DNA of 8,123 nucleotides from Bacteroidales bacterium (GTDB lineage: Bacteria > Bacteroidota > Bacteroidia > Bacteroidales > P3): contig DUQY01000077.1 in NCBI GenBank assembly GCA_012837565.1, positions 1 through 8,123 of the forward strand, in the 5' to 3' direction. The notes beneath the pieces were generated by a model. The model saw only the letters and a program-made list of their open reading frames with translations, did no database searches and was not told where the DNA came from. A program made the position numbers and the translations under genes. Positions 1 to 4,405 of the stretch are shown piece after piece. Every line of letters starts with the position of its first letter. Within the stretch, counting starts at the first letter, position 1.

Positions 1-383
1 AAATAATTGGCGTTCTCTTTAATTACAAAACAACTGGATACATTGTCTTTCAAAACAAATCAAATAAACTCTTAATAAAATTCTTCCTTGTTTACGGGGC
101 TGTATATCTAATAAATGTAATTGAGCTATTTTTCCTAAAACAATCCCCCCTCTACGATATCATACTTTCCACAGATTGCTTTAGCTTCATACATAGTCTT
201 CCGATAGATACTAGTAAGTTAGGTAATGTGATTGGTCAGGCTATAGTTATCTTGCCAAATGCTATTATTACTTTCTTTCTAAATAAAATATTTGTATTTA
301 AGGAGGCAAAGATGCAGCAGGAGGTTCTTGAAGCAATTGACACCCTTATTGAAGAGGAAGAAGAAGAATATCAAAATTCATAA
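1..383 (+). CDS. GtrA-like family membrane protein, 3' end only
   Basis: The window opens inside a reading frame (first complete codon at position 3) that runs for 126 codons to a TAA stop at 381-383; the start lies outside. The visible part begins with FNYKTTGYIVF (visible residues 6-16), which resembles the N-F/Y-K-T...VF loop after the second helix of GtrA-like proteins. A hydrophobic helix follows (about 24-45), then a last helix ending FFLNKIFVF (91-99), which matches the family's typical ending. GtrA-like proteins are small four-helix inner-membrane proteins linked to moving polyprenyl-linked sugars for surface polysaccharide or teichoic-acid decoration; the substrate here is unknown. 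An unusual cytoplasmic tail of about 25 residues is strongly acidic, with six Glu in a row (117-122). Family assignment rests on recalled motif pattern, not on a search. Confidence 0.72.
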   Translation, partial: IIGVLFNYKTTGYIVFQNKSNKLLIKFFLVYGAVYLINVIELFFLKQSPLYDIILSTDCFSFIHSLPIDTSKLGNVIGQAIVILPNAIITFFLNKIFVFKEAKMQQEVLEAIDTLIEEEEEEYQNS

Positions 384-404
384 ATAAATAAATAAATAAA
401 TAAA
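381..404. repeat. (TAAA)6 tetranucleotide repeat overlapping a stop codon
   Basis: Six perfect TAAA units begin exactly at the stop codon of the GtrA-like gene. Because the unit is 4 bp, the tract supplies TAA stops in all three forward frames. A slipped-strand change in copy number would alter only the untranslated tail, so phase variation of the upstream protein is not expected. Confidence 0.9.
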
Positions 405-479
405 ACCTATTTAAAAGTAAATGAAACAAGATTAATGGTGTTATGATATTGTATTAAAAACAAATTAAAAAATAAAAGT

Positions 480-1283
480 ATGAGAAAAATTATTACTATT
501 TGCGCTGCTTTTCTATTAAGCACATCAATGTTTGCAGGAATTGTTATTGGAACAGTTGGTACTGGAAACTTCGTTGATTGGGAAAACGTATCAAGCCCTG
601 CATTTGGATTAGATTTCAATAATGATGGAATCTTAGAGTTTAAACTTAGTAATATCGGGTTTGATATCGAAAACATTAACTGTTACATTGAATACAACCC
701 AACAAATCCTATCACTAACATTTGGGCAGCAGGAACAGCTGATGAAAATTGGGATATTCCAAAGAACTTAGCTTTTAACACTCAAGTTGGTGCTTCAGGA
801 AACTGGATTGGAATGGGTGACTGTTCTATGACAAACTGGTCAGACGATAGTCCTGTTTTTGCAGTAGGAACAACAGCTTATATGGGATTTCGTTTCAAAA
901 TAGGTGCTAATACTCATTATGGTTGGGCAAAGGTTATTATTAGCGGAACTGCAGCATTAGGATATACTACAGTTTTCCAACAAATAGCATACGAATCAAC
1001 TCCTAACACCCCAATTGCAGCAGGACAAACAGCACAAGTTGGATTAAATGATATTTCTTCAACTAATCTATCAATTTATCCTAACCCTGCAACTGACGTA
1101 GTAAATGTTATTGGTGCTCAAAACTCATCAAAGATTGTTATTTCAAATGTTTTAGGCCAAAAAGCAATAGAAGTTTCTCCAAACACAAATTCAATAAACA
1201 TTGAATCATTGAAACCAGGTGTTTACTTCCTTACTATATTTAATGGAAATAAAACCTCAACAAAGAAATTAATCAAGAAATAA
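480..1283 (+). CDS. secreted protein with type A T9SS C-terminal sorting domain
   Basis: This 267-residue protein has a Sec signal peptide (basic MRK, hydrophobic core, likely cleavage after SMFA at residue 19). Its C-terminus is a type IX secretion sorting domain: SIYPNP (198-203), NVLGQ (223-227), LKPGVYF (244-250) and a basic end KKLIKK (262-267). By analogy with the family, it is exported by Sec, crosses the outer membrane through T9SS, and is released or anchored at the surface after tail removal. The middle (20-190) is rich in Gly, Asn and Trp and looks beta-rich. It holds DFNNDGILEFKL (45-56), which resembles an Asp/Asn calcium-type loop, and HYGWAKV...YESTPNTPIAAGQ (146-183), a pattern I associate with surface proteins of unknown function. 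Two cysteines (68, 115) could pair. No enzymatic motif is visible. The start is well placed directly before the signal peptide, behind an A-rich leader with no Shine-Dalgarno site. Confidence 0.9.
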   Translation: MRKIITICAAFLLSTSMFAGIVIGTVGTGNFVDWENVSSPAFGLDFNNDGILEFKLSNIGFDIENINCYIEYNPTNPITNIWAAGTADENWDIPKNLAFNTQVGASGNWIGMGDCSMTNWSDDSPVFAVGTTAYMGFRFKIGANTHYGWAKVIISGTAALGYTTVFQQIAYESTPNTPIAAGQTAQVGLNDISSTNLSIYPNPATDVVNVIGAQNSSKIVISNVLGQKAIEVSPNTNSINIESLKPGVYFLTIFNGNKTSTKKLIKK

Positions 1284-1302
1284 GGTTAATATTAATTAGG
1301 GA

Positions 1303-1394
1303 GAATGCAATTCGTCCCTACATATCAAACGATAATTCTTAGACATTAAAAAAAACGGCTCATAAGATTAATACCTATGAGTCGTTTCTTTTTT
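1303..1394 (+). repeat. ~92-bp intergenic repeat element, copy 1
   Basis: The element starts with GAATGCAATTCG, which together with flanking bases folds as GGGAGAAT/ATTCGTCCC (1299-1318) with a bulged G. It continues through CATATCAAACGATAATTCT and ends in a terminator-type hairpin (1353-1387) with a T-rich run. Copy 2 at 1700-1790 matches it at about nine of every ten positions. Read on the plus strand it directly follows the surface-protein gene. Whether it is a mobile MITE-like element or a duplicated terminator module cannot be told from two copies. Confidence 0.85.
1353..1394 (+). terminator. intrinsic terminator after the T9SS cargo gene
   Basis: Left arm 1353-1364 (AAACGGCTCATA) pairs with 1376-1387 (TATGAGTCGTTT) through 12 base pairs including one G-U, with an 11-nt loop. 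It is followed by TTTCTTTTTT. It lies about 70 bp past the stop codon at 1283, a sensible place for the end of that transcript. An A8 run precedes the stem, so it may also work in the reverse direction, though the G-U pair becomes an A-C mismatch there. Confidence 0.75.
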
Positions 1395-1444
1395 CCCTGG
1401 CTTTTACTATGCGACACCCAAAAATCTGTCTCAAAAGTTATAAA

Positions 1445-1486
1445 TAATCTTCTATGGCTATTAATGCAAAATACAATAAAAAGACT
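1445..1486 (+). repeat. diverged 42-bp direct repeat, copy 1
   Basis: The stretch TAATCT...ATGG...TTAAT-CAAAATA...TAAAAAGA recurs at 1644-1685 with roughly three-quarters of positions identical. It is more diverged than the 92-bp element beside it, which suggests an older duplication. It has no recognisable coding or structural role. Confidence 0.6.
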
Positions 1487-1515
1487 TGATATAAATTTGA
1501 AAACATTAGGTCTTT

Positions 1516-1559
1516 ATGAAACGCTGTTTTAATTTCTTGAAACAGCGTTTCATTTTTTT
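1516..1559 (+). terminator. strong hairpin with T7 run (intrinsic terminator or small-RNA 3' end)
   Basis: ATGAAACGCTGTTT (1516-1529) and AAACAGCGTTTCAT (1540-1553) form a perfect 14-bp stem around a 10-nt loop, followed at once by TTTTTTT (1553-1559; the first T is shared with the stem). This is the best intrinsic-terminator structure in the window on the plus strand. No plus-strand gene ends just before it, because the upstream gene already has its own hairpin at 1353-1394. It is either a back-up terminator or the end of a short non-coding transcript. Confidence 0.75.
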
Positions 1560-1560
1560 A

Positions 1561-1573
1561 AAACAGCGTTTCA
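1561..1573 (+). repeat. extra copy of the hairpin's right arm
   Basis: AAACAGCGTTTCA repeats exactly the arm at 1540-1552, 21 bp further on. It could pair with the left arm at 1517-1529 in place of the proximal copy, giving two mutually exclusive hairpins. A degraded fourth copy (ATAGCGTTTTA) follows at about 1583-1593. Confidence 0.8.
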
Positions 1574-1643
1574 GTAAATTATTATAGCGTTTTAATTTTG
1601 TCCCTTTTTCGGGCTTATTTTCATGAATAGTATTAGAAGATTG

Positions 1644-1685
1644 TAATCTGATATGGAGATTAATACAAAATATAGTAAAAAGATT
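1644..1685 (+). repeat. diverged 42-bp direct repeat, copy 2
   Basis: This is the partner of the stretch at 1445-1486, in the same orientation and 199 bp away. Here it lies immediately before copy 2 of the 92-bp element, whereas copy 1 lies after its element. The spacer is therefore not one simple tandem duplication. Confidence 0.6.
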
Positions 1686-1699
1686 AGTCAAAGTCAGGT

Positions 1700-1790
1700 G
1701 AATGCAATTCGCCCCTAAATATCAAACGATAATTCTAAGATATAAAAAAAACGGCTCACAAGTTTAATACCTATGAGTCGTTTCTTTTTT
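1700..1790 (+). repeat. ~92-bp intergenic repeat element, copy 2
   Basis: This is the second copy of the element at 1303-1394, 397 bp away in the same orientation. It differs by a handful of substitutions and one single-base gap. Its 5' hairpin is GGTGAAT/ATTCGCC with a GCA loop (1698-1714). The base changes keep pairing potential at that end, while the 3' hairpin has one mismatch. Confidence 0.85.
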
Positions 1791-1792
1791 TT
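1744..1792 (-). terminator. probable bidirectional terminator serving the aldolase operon
   Basis: Arms 1750-1760 and 1772-1782 form an 11-position stem with an 11-nt loop. It is flanked by A8 on the left (1744-1751) and TTTCTTTTTTTT on the right (1781-1792). Read on the minus strand it lies about 30-80 bp after the aldolase stop codon and ends in a U-run, with one A-C mismatch and one G-U pair. Read on the plus strand it has one C-A mismatch and one G-U pair. Its position between convergent genes fits two-way use. Confidence 0.6.
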
Positions 1793-1821
1793 ATATAGAC
1801 TACTTAGTCTATAATGATGTC

Positions 1822-2814
1822 TTATGCTTTGTTATCAGAGCCTAGAACATTTTTACATTTATGTATATATAGTTCCTTTAAGCTTTCTCTTGCTGGTCCT
1901 AAGTATTTTCTTGGGTCAAACTCAGCTGGCTTATTATTCATTACTTCTCTAATTGCAGCAGTCATTGCTAAACGTCCGTCAGAGTCAATGTTTACCTTAC
2001 AAACTGCAGATTTAGCTGCCTTACGTAATTGCTCTTCTGGAATTCCAACAGCGTCTTTAATTGCTCCACCATATTTATTGATTGTAGTAACCAAGTTTTG
2101 AGGAACTGATGAAGAACCGTGAAGAACGATAGGGAATCCTGGTATACGTTTTTCAATTTCTTCTAATATATCAAAACGAAGAGGAGGTGGAAGAAGAACT
2201 CCATTTGCATCTCTTGTACATTGTTCTGGTTTAAATTTATTAGCACCATGTGAGGTTCCAATAGAAATAGCTAATGAGTCAACTCCTGTTTTCTTAACAA
2301 AGTCTTCTACCTCTTCTGGGCGAGTGTAATGGCTATGTTCTGATGATACGTCATCTTCTACTCCTGCCAAAACTCCTAATTCTCCCTCAACTGTAACATC
2401 ATGTTGGTGTGCGTACTCAACTACCCTCTTAGTTAGAGCTACGTTTTCATCATAAGGAAGATGAGATCCATCTATCATTACTGATGAGAAACCATATTCA
2501 ATACATGATTTACATAGTTCGAAAGTGTCGCCATGGTCAAGGTGAAGTACTATTGGAATATTGCATCCAAGTTCTTTTGCATACTCAACTGCTCCTTGTG
2601 CTAAATAGCGAAGGATGGTTTGGTTTGCATACTTTCTAGCTCCTGAGCTGATTTGCAGTATTACTGGTGATTTAGCTTCCACACAAGCTTGTATAATTGC
2701 TTGCATTTGTTCCATGTTATTGAAGTTGAATGCTGGTATTGCATATCCACCTTCAAAGGCTTTAGTAAAAATTTCTCTCGAATTCACTAAGCCAAGTTCT
2801 TTGTAACTTACCAT
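1822..2814 (-). CDS. fba: class II (zinc) fructose-bisphosphate aldolase
   Basis: The 330-residue protein reversibly cleaves fructose-1,6-bisphosphate to dihydroxyacetone phosphate and glyceraldehyde-3-phosphate in cytosolic glycolysis and gluconeogenesis. Class II features are clear: HLDHGD (91-96), with D93 as the expected catalytic acid/base and H94 a zinc ligand; the loop TVEGELGVLAGVEDDV (141-156); GTSHG (187-190, H189 a zinc ligand); LHGSSSVP (231-238, H232 a zinc ligand); and the phosphate-binding NIDSDGRLAMT (275-285). The length is normal and the N-terminus (MVSYKELGLVNSREIF) resembles other Bacteroidota aldolases, which supports the start. No class I lysine signature is expected or seen. 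It is the last gene of a probable minus-strand operon, 32 bp after dapA, and ends before a two-way terminator. Tagatose-bisphosphate or related aldolase activity cannot be excluded from sequence, but a housekeeping FBP role is the likeliest. Confidence 0.96.
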   Translation of the reverse strand: MVSYKELGLVNSREIFTKAFEGGYAIPAFNFNNMEQMQAIIQACVEAKSPVILQISSGARKYANQTILRYLAQGAVEYAKELGCNIPIVLHLDHGDTFELCKSCIEYGFSSVMIDGSHLPYDENVALTKRVVEYAHQHDVTVEGELGVLAGVEDDVSSEHSHYTRPEEVEDFVKKTGVDSLAISIGTSHGANKFKPEQCTRDANGVLLPPPLRFDILEEIEKRIPGFPIVLHGSSSVPQNLVTTINKYGGAIKDAVGIPEEQLRKAAKSAVCKVNIDSDGRLAMTAAIREVMNNKPAEFDPRKYLGPARESLKELYIHKCKNVLGSDNKA

Positions 2815-2846
2815 ATCGATTAATTTTTGGGTTTGTAAAAAAAAGT

Positions 2847-3737
2847 TTACTTCTTATCTATAATTTCTTTAATTATATTCTCTATTCTAGTATATAGTGG
2901 TTTACCTATTTTAGTCAGTGGTAGTCGAAGATGATTTTGTGATAGCTCCATAATCTCTAATGCTGCTTTAATTCCTGCTGGGTTGCCTTCTTCAAATACT
3001 GCATTTGCAAATGGTAATATCTTATAATGAATTTCTCTTGCTTTCTTAAAGTCGCCCTTTAAACAATGATTGACCATTGTACTCATTTGTTTTGGAAGAG
3101 CATTTGCTACGACAGAAATAACTCCTGTTAGTCCTATGCTCATTAGTGGAAGTAAGAGCGCATCTTCTCCCGATATAACATTAAAATTCTTTGGTTTCTT
3201 TAATATAATTTCCATACATTGTGCAAAATTGCCTGATGCTTCTTTTATACCTACTATATTTGGAAATTCATGAGCAAGTTGAAGACATGTTTCGGCAGAT
3301 ATGTTGGAAGCTGTTCTTCCAGGAACATTATATAGGATAATTGGAATAGGACATACCTCTGCAATTGCCTTATAATGTTCATAAATTCCTTTTTGAGAGG
3401 GTTTATTATAATATGGTGCAACAGATAATATGGCACTTATGCCTGTGAAGTCTGTTTTGGATATTTTATCAACTATATGTGATGTGTTGTTTCCTCCCAT
3501 TCCAACAACGATTGGAACTCGGGAATTAACGGCATCAATGGTGTAGTCAATAACTGCCATTGCTTCTTGTTCTGTTAGGGTTACAGATTCTGCAGTTGTT
3601 CCTAAGCAAACAATATAGTCTACTCCATTTTTAATAATGTGTTCAATAATGCTACCTAGTGCCGTAAAGTCTACGTTTCTTTGTTTGTGAAATGGAGTAA
3701 CTACGGCAACTCCAGTGCCTTTAAAATCCTTGTTCAT
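2847..3737 (-). CDS. dapA: 4-hydroxy-tetrahydrodipicolinate synthase
   Basis: The 296-residue TIM-barrel enzyme condenses pyruvate with aspartate semialdehyde, the first committed step to diaminopimelate and lysine. Visible active-site parts are GTTAES (46-51, with T47 and T48 of the proton relay), Y110 in APYYNKP, Y136 and R141 in YNVPGRT (136-142), and the Schiff-base lysine K165 in GIKEASGN (163-170). R141 is the expected arginine that separates DapA from N-acetylneuraminate lyase and related aldolases. Length is typical. By alignment in my head to the E. coli enzyme, lysine-inhibition residues H53, H56 and E84 correspond here to E56, A59 and H87, so feedback control may be weak or absent. 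The start follows an (ATT)3 run and lies 22 bp after the upstream gene, consistent with co-transcription with the aldolase gene downstream. Confidence 0.95.
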   Translation of the reverse strand: MNKDFKGTGVAVVTPFHKQRNVDFTALGSIIEHIIKNGVDYIVCLGTTAESVTLTEQEAMAVIDYTIDAVNSRVPIVVGMGGNNTSHIVDKISKTDFTGISAILSVAPYYNKPSQKGIYEHYKAIAEVCPIPIILYNVPGRTASNISAETCLQLAHEFPNIVGIKEASGNFAQCMEIILKKPKNFNVISGEDALLLPLMSIGLTGVISVVANALPKQMSTMVNHCLKGDFKKAREIHYKILPFANAVFEEGNPAGIKAALEIMELSQNHLRLPLTKIGKPLYTRIENIIKEIIDKK

Positions 3738-3759
3738 AATAATAATACTGTTTATTATT

Positions 3760-4296
3760 TTAAATATTTATTTTAGAAAGATAGTGAATTATTTGGTTCC
3801 TATATTCTTTCATATTTACTTCTTTCAGCTTCAAAAGCAAATCAAAATGCTTTCTGTTGTTCTCTGTGTCGATTGCTATTTTAAACTTAGCCTTTGAAAG
3901 TGCTGCTATGTAGAATGGTGCAAAGTCTTCTTTTATTGAGAAGTTGACAAGCATATCAAACTCCTTTGATAAAAACTCTGTAACATGCATCCCTGTTGGA
4001 ATTTGCATTAGTCCTAATTCCTTATCGGTACAAAGTGTTATATTAAGGGTCTCTATAAACCAAAGTGGCTTCAAGTTACCATAAAACACTCCCATTATCT
4101 CTACTTTGGCTTTCTTATCCTGAAACTCCTTTATCAGGCTTTTCATTATATCCCAATTTATTTCTTTGTCTACCAAACAAACTATACCTACAGTTTTTGC
4201 CGAATTTAGAGAAGAAACTTGCTTCTCTCTTTGATGTTGCTTTAGCTTGGCTTTTAACACAAAAGATTGCACAAAACGCCTTATTTTGTCTAACAT
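3760..4296 (-). CDS. conserved hypothetical protein, DUF6913-like
   Basis: A 178-residue protein with no signal peptide or clear membrane helix. The first 25 residues are basic and probably helical (MLDKIRRFVQ...KAKLKQHQREK). Then come TVGIVCLVDKE (35-45), a beta strand and turn, VEIMGVFYG (65-73), a second strand, and FDMLVNFSIKEDFAPFYIAALSKAKFKIAID (113-143, quoted in parts: FDMLVNFS, PFYIAALSKAKFKI). The ending is helical. From memory this resembles the DUF6913 family of Bacteroidota, often seen beside dapA; no function is established that I know of. It is the first gene of the minus-strand operon, with a promoter-like sequence upstream and dapA 22 bp downstream. The alternating strand-helix pattern suggests a Rossmann-like fold, which is inference. 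That it is a real gene is well supported by its length, position and operon fit. Confidence 0.85.
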   Translation of the reverse strand: MLDKIRRFVQSFVLKAKLKQHQREKQVSSLNSAKTVGIVCLVDKEINWDIMKSLIKEFQDKKAKVEIMGVFYGNLKPLWFIETLNITLCTDKELGLMQIPTGMHVTEFLSKEFDMLVNFSIKEDFAPFYIAALSKAKFKIAIDTENNRKHFDLLLKLKEVNMKEYRNQIIHYLSKINI

Positions 4297-4326
4297 GTGA
4301 CTATAAGATTTCTTTTAAATAATTTG

Positions 4327-4358
4327 TAAAATTACAACATATATACTTACGAAACAAA
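4327..4358 (-). promoter_or_regulatory. putative Bacteroidota-type promoter for the DUF6913-dapA-fba operon
   Basis: Read on the minus strand, TTTG (complement of 4355-4358) is followed after 20 bp by TAATTTTA (complement of 4327-4334). This is close to the TTTG-N19/20-TAnnTTTG consensus, with the last base of the -7 box off. Transcription would start near 4320, leaving a leader of about 24 nt. The region is very AT-rich, so chance matches are easy. Confidence 0.4.
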
Positions 4359-4389
4359 TAATTTATACAAATCATTATCTAAAATATAT

Positions 4390-4397
4390 TACCTTTG
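4390..4397 (+). promoter_or_regulatory. putative -7 box for the kinase-hemW operon
   Basis: TACCTTTG matches TAnnTTTG exactly and is the commonest form of this box that I recall in Bacteroidota. It ends only 8 bp before the ATG at 4406, so the predicted transcript would have almost no leader. No good TTG is found 19-21 bp upstream. No in-frame ATG occurs early in the gene that would give a longer leader. Confidence 0.45.
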
Positions 4398-4405
4398 CTT
4401 TCAGA

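Larger units (their letters stand above)
1284..1821. other. convergent repeat-rich intergenic spacer
   Basis: This 538-bp stretch lies between the end of the surface-protein gene (+) and the end of the aldolase gene (-), and I see no convincing gene in it. It contains two copies of a ~92-bp element (1303-1394, 1700-1790), a diverged 42-bp repeat pair (1445-1486, 1644-1685), a strong hairpin with T-run (1516-1559) and an extra arm copy (1561-1573). A 61-codon minus-strand frame here encodes a Lys/Phe-rich peptide that is simply the hairpin repeats read through, so I do not call it. Confidence 0.75.

Noticed and set aside
407..676. 89-codon minus-strand frame over the start of the T9SS cargo gene
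   Set aside because: It is antisense to a well-supported signal peptide and coding region, and it looks like a shadow frame.
1506..1691. 61-codon minus-strand frame giving a Lys/Phe/Arg-rich peptide with repeated KRCFKK
   Set aside because: The repeat units are the hairpin arms at 1516-1573 read in frame. Composition is odd and the frame lies over a terminator structure, so it is most likely not a gene.
1303..1790. CRISPR-like array in the repeat-rich spacer
   Set aside because: There are only two long units and a few hairpin arms, at irregular spacing and without unique spacers of even length. No cas gene is nearby.
1284..1821. Insertion sequence or transposase remnant
   Set aside because: No transposase-like frame on either strand. 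Copy 1 has short AGGGA/TCCCT ends but copy 2 does not, so inverted termini are not supported.
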